This document shows, in pieces, positions 1-5,747 of a DNA stretch of 10,656 nt (the stretch's first letter is position 1; every line of letters begins with the position of its first letter). The notes under the pieces are model-generated. The model searched no databases and was not told where the DNA came from. It was given only the letters and a program-made list of their open reading frames with translations. Source of the stretch: Pseudomonadota bacterium. GTDB lineage: Bacteria > Pseudomonadota > Alphaproteobacteria > Rhizobiales > Devosiaceae. Where the stretch lies: positions 1 to 10,656 of the forward strand of contig JAEZBF010000303.1 in NCBI GenBank assembly GCA_023427545.1, in the 5' to 3' direction. Position numbers and translations under genes: made by a program.

Positions 1-106
1 CCTGCTCAACAACGTCTATCCCAACTTCTATTACCACGTGACCACCGCCTACGACATCCTGCGGCACAACGGCGTGCCAATCGGAAAGCGCGATTTCACC
101 GGCTGA
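1..106 (+). CDS. DUF1993-family protein, C-terminal end only (partial)
   Basis: Only the last 34 codons are present, in frame from base 2 to the TGA at 104-106; the gene starts before the window. The tail reads through NFYYHVTTAYDILRHNGV and ends with IGKRDFTG. I recognise this as the typical ending of DUF1993 proteins (histidine-containing, four-helix, DinB-like fold), whose C-termini carry an F/YHVTTAY...LRHNGV..GKRDF signature. The biochemical role of the family is not established. The following gene starts 64 bases on and looks independently transcribed, so no operon partner can be named. The family call rests on the short tail alone, but the motif match is strong. Confidence 0.75.
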   Translation, partial: LLNNVYPNFYYHVTTAYDILRHNGVPIGKRDFTG

Positions 107-137
107 GCGGTTGCGTGGCGCGGCGGGGGTCACCACC

Positions 138-159
138 TGAACCGTACCAGTCTGGTTCA
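138..159. promoter_or_regulatory. Inverted repeat just upstream of the DUF2076 gene
   Basis: TGAACC (138-143) and GGTTCA (154-159) are perfect inverted copies separated by 10 bases. A second, overlapping 11-base palindrome, ACCAG-T-CTGGT, lies at 146-156. The element ends two bases before the GGAGG ribosome binding site (161-165). It could be a repressor operator or an RNA hairpin near the site of ribosome entry. The arms are short, so chance cannot be excluded. Confidence 0.3.
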
Positions 160-170
160 TGGAGGACAGG

Positions 171-731
171 ATGACCCCCGACGATCGCCGAGCCATCGAT
201 GGACTCTTCCAGCGGATTGCCGCCGTTGAGCAGCGGGCCGTTGAGCCTCGCGACCCCGACGCCGAGGCGCTGATCGCCCGCCGCCTCTCCGACCAGCCTT
301 CCGCCGCCTACTACATGGCGCAGACAGTGGTCGTGCAGCAGCAGGCGCTCGAACAGGCGGAGCGTCGTATCGCCGAGCTCGAGGAGCAGGTGGAGCGCCG
401 GCAGGGGTGGGGGCAGCAAAGCCGTCAGCAGCCTTACGCCGACGAACGCAACAACCCTGGTCCGTGGAGCCGCGGTGCGCCTGGCTTCAGCGGCGGCGGC
501 TTCCTCGCGGGCGCGATGCAGACGGCCATGGGCGTTGCTGGCGGCGTCCTGCTCGGCAACATGATCGGCGGGCTGTTCGGCGCCGGCGAGGCCCATGCCG
601 CTGAGCCCAATGCGGGTGCCGATCACGGTGACGCAGGCGGCGCCGCCGATCCTGGTGGCGACACCGATCCCGGCTTCGACGCAGGTGAATTCGACGGTGG
701 CGGCGACTTCGACCTGGGCGGCGATTTCTAG
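171..731 (+). CDS. DUF2076 domain-containing protein
   Basis: A 186-residue protein with the DUF2076 (COG3416) layout. Residues 1-40 begin MTPDDRRAIDGLFQRI and contain PRDPDAEALI, typical of the family. Residues 45-78 form a heptad-like, charged helix rich in Gln and Glu, probably a coiled coil. Residues 80-105 are a hydrophilic linker. Residues 107-138 are glycine- and alanine-rich and hydrophobic (FLAGAMQTAMGVAGGVLLGN), possibly membrane-associating. The tail (145-186) is acidic and glycine-rich and ends DFDLGGDF. No catalytic motif is visible and the function is unknown. I chose ATG 171 because GGAGG at 161-165 lies 5 bases before it. An in-frame ATG at 159 is possible but would place that site inside the gene. 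The stop interlocks with that of the convergent acetyltransferase gene. Confidence 0.85.
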   Translation: MTPDDRRAIDGLFQRIAAVEQRAVEPRDPDAEALIARRLSDQPSAAYYMAQTVVVQQQALEQAERRIAELEEQVERRQGWGQQSRQQPYADERNNPGPWSRGAPGFSGGGFLAGAMQTAMGVAGGVLLGNMIGGLFGAGEAHAAEPNAGADHGDAGGAADPGGDTDPGFDAGEFDGGGDFDLGGDF

Positions 732-1168
732 CGCTGCAAGACGTGCGTGTGGCCGGTGCGTGCGCCGGCGCGCGTAAAGCCAAGCGACTCCCAGAACGCC
801 GGGGCGGCCGCCGTCCCGGCGTTCAGCACGATCAGGAGCCCCTGCGTCTCCGGCCGCTCCAGCAGCGCGCGGGCCATGGCGCTACCGGCCCCCCTGCGGC
901 GGTGCCGGGCCGAGACATAGAACCGACGCATCCGCAAAGCGTCGGGGTAATCCGGATCGACGGTCATGCCGCCGATTCCAACCAGAACGGTTCCGGCCAT
1001 CACACCAAGAACGGCCTCCCCGGGCCCATCGAAGCGGTTTGCTCCGCTCTCCCATTCGGCGATCAGCACGTCGAGCATGCGATAACCTTCACTGCGCGCC
1101 TCACTGGCGAGAACCGCGAGCCCTTCGGGAAGACCTCCGGCGATCGCGGTGACGGTGCATGGCTTCAT
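728..1168 (-). CDS. GNAT-family N-acetyltransferase
   Basis: A 146-residue single-domain GNAT protein, a usual length for the fold. It would transfer an acetyl group from acetyl-CoA to an amine; the acceptor is unknown. The strand beta-4/motif A region reads LRMRRFYVSARHRRRGAGSA (78-97), with R90-R91-R92-G93-A94-G95 fitting the acetyl-CoA pyrophosphate-binding R/Q-x-x-G-x-G/A loop. Motif B follows as AAPAFWESLGF (121-131). The start at 1168 is preferred because, on the minus strand, GGAG lies about 8 bases upstream and the N-terminus then fits the fold; the frame stays open to 1270 but would run into the divergent ftsB-like gene. That gene begins 49 bases away, so the two share a very compact promoter region. 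The 3' end overlaps the DUF2076 gene by four bases. Confidence 0.85.
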   Translation of the reverse strand: MKPCTVTAIAGGLPEGLAVLASEARSEGYRMLDVLIAEWESGANRFDGPGEAVLGVMAGTVLVGIGGMTVDPDYPDALRMRRFYVSARHRRRGAGSAMARALLERPETQGLLIVLNAGTAAAPAFWESLGFTRAGARTGHTHVLQR

Positions 1169-1217
1169 GGCCGGCTCCAACAACGGCTCATTAAGCCTGA
1201 TCGGATAGCCTGTGCAC

Positions 1218-1613
1218 ATGCCCACTCGCCTCAAACGTCCATCGCTCTGGCGCTCGCTCGCCGTCACCACGCTGCTCGTCGCGTTCCAGGGCTATCTTGG
1301 CTACAACGCGCTGCGCGGTCAGTTCGGCGTCGAGAGCCAGAAGCAGATGACGAGCGAGATCGAGGACCTGCAGGCCCGTTCGGCCGGCCTGAAGGCGGAG
1401 ATCGACGCCTACCGGCACCGCGTCGACCTGTTCAAGGCCGACAGGCTGGACCCCGACATCCTAACGGAACGCGCCCGCGCCTTGCTGAACATGGCGCGAG
1501 CCGACGACATCATCGTCATGGTCAATCCCGCAACCGGCATCCCACAGCTGGGCTCGGAGCCTGCGCTCGCGTCCAACGATCTCTCGGCACTCATAACGGG
1601 ATCGACCAACTAG
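1218..1613 (+). CDS. ftsB: FtsB/DivIC-like septum formation initiator
   Basis: A 131-residue bitopic membrane protein. A short basic cytoplasmic N-terminus (MPTRLKRPSLWR) precedes one membrane segment at about 11-31, and GYNALRGQFG follows at 27-36. A coiled coil spans about 40-75 (repeated E, L, A and K heptads). The conserved alphaproteobacterial block LDPDILTERARALLNMARAD (77-96) comes next. This is the septum formation initiator (DivIC/FtsB) architecture: a divisome protein that pairs with FtsL and FtsQ in the inner membrane to activate septal wall synthesis. Its position just before pdhA is a recurrent arrangement in alphaproteobacteria, which supports the call. ATG 1218 is used; an in-frame GTG at 1212 would add only two residues. 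The ribosome site is weak (GGATAG, 1203-1208), so the start is uncertain. Confidence 0.85.
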   Translation: MPTRLKRPSLWRSLAVTTLLVAFQGYLGYNALRGQFGVESQKQMTSEIEDLQARSAGLKAEIDAYRHRVDLFKADRLDPDILTERARALLNMARADDIIVMVNPATGIPQLGSEPALASNDLSALITGSTN

Positions 1614-1785
1614 CCGTTTCGCCGGTTGACAGGATTCAGGTTAACTCCCGAATGTTTCTCCACGACAGCATGTTACGCAGAGCTGCTATTCTGAAATGTG
1701 AGTTAGCGCCCATCGTCTCCATGCGTTAGGATGCGCTTCGCCGCGTCGTCCTCCCTTCGGCCCGGCTGCGAAATCGGAGACGAGC
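1614..1785 (+). promoter_or_regulatory. Non-coding leader and probable promoter region of the pdh operon
   Basis: 172 bases without a supported gene, AT-richer than the surroundings between about 1640 and 1705. A perfect TTGACA (-35-like) occurs at 1626-1631, but the best -10 at 17-18 bases (GAATGT, 1650-1655) is poor. Alternative -10-like hexamers are TATTCT (1687-1692) and TAGGAT (1727-1732). GTTAACTC (1640-1647) and GAGTTAGC (1700-1707) form a loose inverted pair, 7 of 8 bases, about 50 bases apart. The pdhA ribosome site GGAGA is at 1776-1780. A promoter here is expected because this is the only sizeable gap before a long operon, but the exact elements are not certain. Confidence 0.4.
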
Positions 1786-2799
1786 ATGGCACGCAAAGCG
1801 GCGAGCAAGCCGGCGAAGTCCAACCTTCCCGAGTTCACGAAAGACGAGGAGCTGCACGCCTACCGGGAGATGCTGCTGATCCGCCGGTTCGAGGAGAAGG
1901 CCGGCCAGATGTACGGCATGGGCCTGATCGGCGGCTTCTGTCACCTCTACATCGGCCAGGAGGCGGTGGTGACGGGTGTCACCATGGCCTCGCGCCGCGA
2001 CGAGGATGCCCAGATCACCGGCTATCGCGATCACGGCCACATGCTGGCCATGGGCCTCGACCCCAAAGCCGTAATGGCCGAGCTGACCGGGCGCGCGGGC
2101 GGCCTTTCCAAAGGGAAGGGCGGCTCGATGCACATGTTCTCCAACGAGCACCGCTTCTACGGTGGCAACGGCATCGTCGGCGCTCAGGTATCGCTTGGAA
2201 CCGGGCTTGCCTTCGCTGCCAAGTACAAGGGTGAGGACACCGTCAGCCTCACCTATTTCGGCGACGGCGCCGCTAACCAGGGGCAGGTCTACGAGAGCTT
2301 CAACATGGCCAAGCTTTGGAACCTGCCGGTCGTCTACATCATCGAGAACAACCGCTACGCCATGGGCACCTCGATCGAGCGTGCTTCGGCGACCACCGAT
2401 TTCTCGCAGCGCGGCCGCTCCTTCGACATTCCCGGCGAGCAGGTCGACGGCATGGATGTCCGCCTGGTCCGCGATGCGAGCCAGCGCGCGATCGAGCACG
2501 CGCGCTCGGGGCAGGGGCCGTACATCCTCGAGATGATGACCTACCGCTACCGCGGCCACTCCATGTCGGACCCCGCCAAATACCGCACGAAGGACGAGGT
2601 CTCGACCATGCGCGCCGAGCGTGACCCGATCGACCAGGTCAAGAATCGCATCCTCGAGCGCAGCTACGCGACCGAGGAGAACCTCAAGGCGATCGAGACG
2701 GAAATCCGCGCGATCGTCACCGAGGCAGCGGATTTCGCCACGTCCGATGCGGAGCCGGATGCGTCCGAGCTCTGGACCGACATCTACGCCGCAGCCTGA
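1786..2799 (+). CDS. pdhA: Pyruvate dehydrogenase E1 component, alpha subunit
   Basis: A 337-residue protein, the normal length for the alpha chain of heterotetrameric E1. With PdhB it binds thiamine diphosphate, decarboxylates pyruvate and reductively acetylates lipoyl groups (cytoplasm). The thiamine-diphosphate motif is intact: GDG at 159-161 (in YFGDGAANQG) and the closing NN at 188-189 (IIENNRYAMGT), 26 residues later. The conserved active-site loop RYRGHSMSDPAKYR is at 254-267. GLSKGKGGSMHMF (106-118) and GYRDHGH (79-85) are also E1-alpha signatures that distinguish PDH/branched-chain E1 from transketolases. The alanine- and lysine-rich N-terminal 15 residues are typical of alphaproteobacterial PdhA. 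ATG 1786 follows GGAGA (1776-1780) by 5 bases. It is the first gene of the operon; the next begins 14 bases after its stop. Confidence 0.97.
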   Translation: MARKAASKPAKSNLPEFTKDEELHAYREMLLIRRFEEKAGQMYGMGLIGGFCHLYIGQEAVVTGVTMASRRDEDAQITGYRDHGHMLAMGLDPKAVMAELTGRAGGLSKGKGGSMHMFSNEHRFYGGNGIVGAQVSLGTGLAFAAKYKGEDTVSLTYFGDGAANQGQVYESFNMAKLWNLPVVYIIENNRYAMGTSIERASATTDFSQRGRSFDIPGEQVDGMDVRLVRDASQRAIEHARSGQGPYILEMMTYRYRGHSMSDPAKYRTKDEVSTMRAERDPIDQVKNRILERSYATEENLKAIETEIRAIVTEAADFATSDAEPDASELWTDIYAAA

Positions 2800-2813
2800 G
2801 AGGGGAGAGCGCC

Positions 2814-3188
2814 ATGCCACGGGTCGTGCATTTCGAAATCCATGCTGACGAGCCCCAGCGGGCAGCCGACTTCTACCAGAAGCTCTTCGGCTGGGCCTCG
2901 GAGAAGTTCGGCGACATGGACTACAGGATCGTCACCACCGGGACGCCCAACGAACCCGGCATCGACGGCGCAATCCTCCCGCGCGCCGGCGGCAGCGGCG
3001 ACAAGATGATCGGCTTCGTCTGCACCATCGACGTGCCGGACATCGACACGTTCATCGCCCGTGCTGAGGGCATGGGCGCCGAGCAGGCACAGCCCAAGAA
3101 CGAGGTGCCCGGAGTGGGCTGGACGGCCTACTTCAAGGACACCGAGGGCAATGTCTTCGGCATGTTCCAGCCGATGGGACAGCGTTGA
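2814..3188 (+). CDS. VOC-family (glyoxalase/bleomycin-resistance fold) protein
   Basis: A 124-residue protein of vicinal oxygen chelate type. The first beta-alpha-beta module reads VVHFEIHADEPQRAADFYQK (4-23) followed by LFGW. The second is FVCTIDVPDIDTFIARAEGM (68-87), ending in WTAYFKDTEGNVFGMFQP (103-120), where DTEGNVFG is the classic closing motif. His6 and Glu8 sit where a first metal ligand could be, but I cannot assign a complete ligand set. The domain resembles SgaA-like or 'lactoylglutathione-lyase-like' single-domain VOC proteins, whose substrates are mostly unknown. GGGGAG lies just upstream and the gap from pdhA is 14 bases, so it should be cotranscribed with PDH genes. A role in dealing with reactive dicarbonyls is possible but only inferred. 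Confidence 0.88.
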   Translation: MPRVVHFEIHADEPQRAADFYQKLFGWASEKFGDMDYRIVTTGTPNEPGIDGAILPRAGGSGDKMIGFVCTIDVPDIDTFIARAEGMGAEQAQPKNEVPGVGWTAYFKDTEGNVFGMFQPMGQR

Positions 3189-3218
3189 TCGTTATGGCGG
3201 CGGTAAGAGGGCGCATCA

Positions 3219-3503
3219 ATGACGGCTCAACCGGACTGGTTGGTCTGGCTGCTTGCCCTCGCGCTCCTCATCCTGTTCGGCTGGTACTTCTCGCACGTGG
3301 TACGGGTGCTCTGGAGAACCGCGAGGCAGCTGATCCTCACCATCCAGCACTGGCCCGAGATCCGGCGTCAGATGGTCGACGCGGAGGTTCGCGCCGGCGG
3401 ACGTTATCCACTCTGGTACCGCGCCCTCCGCGTCACCTCAGTGCTCGGTCTAACCGCTTTGGCTCTTCTGCTCATTTATCGCAAGTTCGCCGCGATGGAT
3501 TGA
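3219..3503 (+). CDS. Small two-helix inner-membrane protein, function unknown (first of two)
   Basis: A 94-residue protein I cannot place in a named family. A first hydrophobic helix spans about 7-27 (WLVWLLALALLILFGWYF). A strongly basic loop follows at 28-71, with Arg at 29, 33, 36, 49, 50, 58, 62, 68 and 71. A second helix spans about 72-87 (VTSVLGLTALALLLIY). By the positive-inside rule the loop is cytoplasmic and both ends face the periplasm. The start at 3219 has AAGAGGG (3204-3210) 8 bases upstream and lies 30 bases after the VOC gene. Another frame is open across this region, but only this one gives a coherent membrane protein. It is inside the pdh operon, immediately before a second protein of the same layout. 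Confidence 0.8.
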   Translation: MTAQPDWLVWLLALALLILFGWYFSHVVRVLWRTARQLILTIQHWPEIRRQMVDAEVRAGGRYPLWYRALRVTSVLGLTALALLLIYRKFAAMD

Positions 3504-3534
3504 CTGGCCCGGCTGCCGCCAGCGGAGGCCCGGG

Positions 3535-3870
3535 ATGATCGAGACGTTGGTCCCGCTCCTGATGTTCGGCGGTTTGGTCTGGGCCTTCTTCATGGTGCGT
3601 GCGACGTTCGGCGTCCTTGGTCTTGCGCCCAAGGGGCAGCGACTCAGGACCTATAACCGGCTCGGCATGTGGAACTTTGGCGCGATCCGGACCGAACTTG
3701 GGCCCGCGGTCGATCCACACCTGTCCGTCATGCGTCGCGGCGCCTACATCTTCCTCGCGATGTTCATCCTCGTGCTCGCCGTGGCCGTAGCGGCAATCGC
3801 TCTGCACCGGCCGGCCTCTGCCCACGCCCTGCCTTCTCTCGACCAAGCCCCAACACGGCTGGAGAACTGA
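3535..3870 (+). CDS. Small two-helix inner-membrane protein, function unknown (second of two)
   Basis: A 111-residue protein with no family I recognise. Helix 1 is at about 4-21 (TLVPLLMFGGLVWAFFMV). A cytoplasmic-type loop at 22-68 is rich in Arg and Lys and includes GLAPKGQRLRTYNRLGMWNF (27-46). Helix 2 is at about 69-90 (GAYIFLAMFILVLAVAVAAI). The C-terminal tail (91-111) is polar and proline-containing, probably periplasmic. The topology is the same as in the preceding gene product, although no clear sequence similarity is visible by eye. GGAGG (3524-3528) lies 6 bases before ATG 3535. The stop TGA (3868-3870) abuts the pdhB ATG (3871), and the pdhB ribosome site GGAGAA (3861-3866) is inside this gene, so translation of the two is probably coupled. 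Confidence 0.8.
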   Translation: MIETLVPLLMFGGLVWAFFMVRATFGVLGLAPKGQRLRTYNRLGMWNFGAIRTELGPAVDPHLSVMRRGAYIFLAMFILVLAVAVAAIALHRPASAHALPSLDQAPTRLEN

Positions 3871-5289
3871 ATGCCCATCGATATCCTCATGCCCGCCCTG
3901 TCGCCGACCATGGAAGAGGGCAAACTCAGCAAGTGGCTGGTCAAGGAGGGCGACAAGGTTGCCCCCGGCGACGTGCTGGCCGAGATCGAGACCGACAAGG
4001 CGACGATGGAAGTCGAGTCCATCGAGAGCGGCACCGTCGCACGCCTGTTCGTGCCCGAGGGCACCGAAGCGGTGAAGGTCAATACGCCCATCGCTGCGCT
4101 GGTGGGCGAAGGCGAAGACGCTGGGGCCGTGTCGGCTCCGTCGCCCATTGCCGACGCAGCGGAGTCGGAGCCGCCCGGACCGGACGCCGCGGGAACCGGT
4201 GAGACGACAGCCAAGAGCCAGCCGACCGTGCGCGAGACGAAGGCGCCGAGCGCGCCGGCGCTCCCCGCCGCTGCCGCCGATCCCGACCTGCCCGAAGGCG
4301 TCGAGATGATCGAGATGACGGTGCGCCAGGCGCTGAACGAAGCCATGGCCGAGGAGATGCGGCGGGACCGCAACGTCTTCATCATCGGCGAAGAGGTCGC
4401 CGAGTACCAAGGCGCCTACAAGGTCACGCAGGGCCTGTTGCAGGAGTTCGGCAAGGAGCGGGTCGTCGATACCCCGATCACCGAGCATGGCTTCGCCGGG
4501 CTAGCCACCGGCGCTGCTTTTGCAGGCCTTCGCCCCATCGTCGAGTTCATGACCTTCAACTTCGCCATGCAGGCGATCGACCAGATCATCAACTCGGCGG
4601 CCAAGCAGCTCTACATGTCCGGGGGGCAGGTGACCGCGCCGATCGTCTTCCGGGGCCCCAATGGGGCTGCTGCGCGCGTGGCCGCGCTGCACAGCCAGGA
4701 TTTCTCCGCCTGGTACAGCCACGTCCCCGGGCTCTATGTCGTCGCCCCTTATAGCGCCGCGGATGCCAAGGGCCTTCTCAAGGCGGCGATCCGCTCCGAC
4801 ACGCCGGTGGTGTTCCTCGAGAACGAAATTCTCTATGGCGCGAGCTTCCCGGTACCCAAGGTCGACGACTACGTCCTGCCGATCGGCAAGGCCCATGTCG
4901 CTCGCGAGGGCAAGGACGTCACGATCGTCAGCTTCTCGATGGGCATGCGCTACGCCACTCAGGCGACCGAGAAACTGGTGGCCGAAGGGATCGATGTGGA
5001 GCTCATCGATCTCCGCACCCTCCGGCCGATGGACTCAGCCACTGTGGTGGAGTCGGTCAAGAAGACTGGGCGGCTCGTGACCGTTGAAGAGGGCTGGCCT
5101 CAGGGCGGCATCGGCGCCGAGCTTGCCGCGCGTGTCGGCGCTGAAGCCTTCGATTACCTCGACGCGCCGATCACCCGCGTGACCGGCAAGGACGTGCCCA
5201 TGCCCTACGCGGCCAACCTCGAAAAGCTCGCCCTTCCGAACGTGGACGAGGTCATAGAGGCGGTGAAGGCCGTGACGTACCGGAGCTGA
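3871..5289 (+). CDS. pdhB: Pyruvate dehydrogenase E1 component, beta subunit, with N-terminal lipoyl domain
   Basis: A 472-residue protein, about 130-140 residues longer than a plain E1 beta because of an N-terminal lipoyl domain. Residues 1-80 are the biotinyl/lipoyl-attachment domain, with the modified lysine expected at K43 in ETDKATMEV. Residues 84-140 form an Ala/Pro/Glu-rich mobile linker. Residues 145-472 are the transketolase-type beta subunit: GEEVAEYQGAYKVTQGL (173-189), ITEHGFAGLATGAAFAGLRP (203-222), a conserved HSQDFSAWY (274-282), then the C-terminal transketolase domain with VEEGWPQGGIGAE (405-417). Together with PdhA it forms the E1 active site. The lipoyl extension on E1 beta is a known alphaproteobacterial form, so it is not an annotation artefact. 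The gene begins on the base after the upstream stop, and its own stop overlaps the deaminase gene's first possible start. Confidence 0.97.
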   Translation: MPIDILMPALSPTMEEGKLSKWLVKEGDKVAPGDVLAEIETDKATMEVESIESGTVARLFVPEGTEAVKVNTPIAALVGEGEDAGAVSAPSPIADAAESEPPGPDAAGTGETTAKSQPTVRETKAPSAPALPAAAADPDLPEGVEMIEMTVRQALNEAMAEEMRRDRNVFIIGEEVAEYQGAYKVTQGLLQEFGKERVVDTPITEHGFAGLATGAAFAGLRPIVEFMTFNFAMQAIDQIINSAAKQLYMSGGQVTAPIVFRGPNGAAARVAALHSQDFSAWYSHVPGLYVVAPYSAADAKGLLKAAIRSDTPVVFLENEILYGASFPVPKVDDYVLPIGKAHVAREGKDVTIVSFSMGMRYATQATEKLVAEGIDVELIDLRTLRPMDSATVVESVKKTGRLVTVEEGWPQGGIGAELAARVGAEAFDYLDAPITRVTGKDVPMPYAANLEKLALPNVDEVIEAVKAVTYRS

Positions 5290-5294
5290 TGGTC

Positions 5295-5747
5295 ATGCCC
5301 ACCCAGGAAGAGCTCGACCGCCGGTTTCTGGACGAGGCCTATGCCGAAGCGCAGAAGGGCCTGTCAGAAGGCGGCATTCCGATCGGCTCGGTGCTGGTGC
5401 GCAATGGCGAAATCATCGGGCGCGGCCACAATCGGCGCGTGCAGAAGGGCGACCCCATTTTACACGGCGAAATGGATGCGTTCCAGAACGCCGGCCGCCA
5501 GCGCACCTACCGCGACGTCACCTGCTACACGACTCTCTCGCCCTGCATGATGTGCACCGGCACCATCATCCAGTTCGGCGTTTCCCGCGTCGTCGTGGCC
5601 GAAAGCAAGAACTTCAAGGGCTTCCAGGATGTGCTCAGCCTCGCCGGGGTCGACGTGGTCGACTACCACGACGGGCGGTGCGAACACATGATGACCGACT
5701 TCATCCAAAAGAACCCGCACCTCTGGAACGAGGACATCGGCGAATGA
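5295..5747 (+). CDS. Cytosine deaminase of the yeast Fcy1 type (zinc-dependent)
   Basis: A 150-residue CDA-fold deaminase that resembles yeast cytosine deaminase (Fcy1) along its whole length. It would hydrolyse cytosine to uracil and ammonia. Numbering from ATG 5295: the HGE motif gives H57 (zinc) and E59 (proton shuttle), and TTLSPCMMCTG gives zinc ligands C84 and C87. The base-contact residues of the yeast enzyme have counterparts: Asn46 in RGHN, Phe107 in NFK, and Trp144 and Asp147 in the C-terminal LWNEDIGE, which matches the yeast ending WFEDIGE closely. ATG 5295 is 9 bases after GGAG (5282-5285). ATG 5289, overlapping the pdhB stop as TGATG, would add two residues. The stop overlaps pdhC as ATGA. 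It is unrelated to bacterial CodA, an amidohydrolase. Other nucleoside or aminopyrimidine substrates remain possible. Confidence 0.88.
   Translation: MPTQEELDRRFLDEAYAEAQKGLSEGGIPIGSVLVRNGEIIGRGHNRRVQKGDPILHGEMDAFQNAGRQRTYRDVTCYTTLSPCMMCTGTIIQFGVSRVVVAESKNFKGFQDVLSLAGVDVVDYHDGRCEHMMTDFIQKNPHLWNEDIGE

Noticed and set aside
743..1729. Long plus-strand open frame of 328 codons across the GNAT and ftsB-like genes
   Set aside because: It encodes a low-complexity Arg/Pro/His-rich product, has no family motif, and runs antisense to the GNAT gene and out of frame with ftsB. High GC leaves such frames open by chance.
1726..2820. Minus-strand open frame of 364 codons opposite pdhA
   Set aside because: It mirrors the codon structure of pdhA. 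Its product is rich in His, Asp, Arg and Gly with no recognisable domain.
3185..3538. Alternative frame of 117 codons over the first small membrane protein
   Set aside because: Its product lacks any structure, whereas the frame at 3219 gives two clean membrane helices and has a good ribosome site.
3871..4290. Lipoyl domain on PdhB as a possible E2-E1 fusion artefact
   Set aside because: Lipoyl-bearing E1 beta is an established alphaproteobacterial form, and a proper Ala/Pro linker joins the domains.
3472..4488. Minus-strand open frame of 338 codons opposite pdhB and the second membrane protein
   Set aside because: It is a shadow of well-supported plus-strand genes, with biased composition and no motif.
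5552..5743. N-terminal extension of pdhC by 64 codons
   Set aside because: These codons overlap the deaminase gene in another frame, encode an Arg-rich non-family sequence, and E2 proteins begin at the lipoyl domain. ATG 5744 with the ATGA overlap is the natural start.
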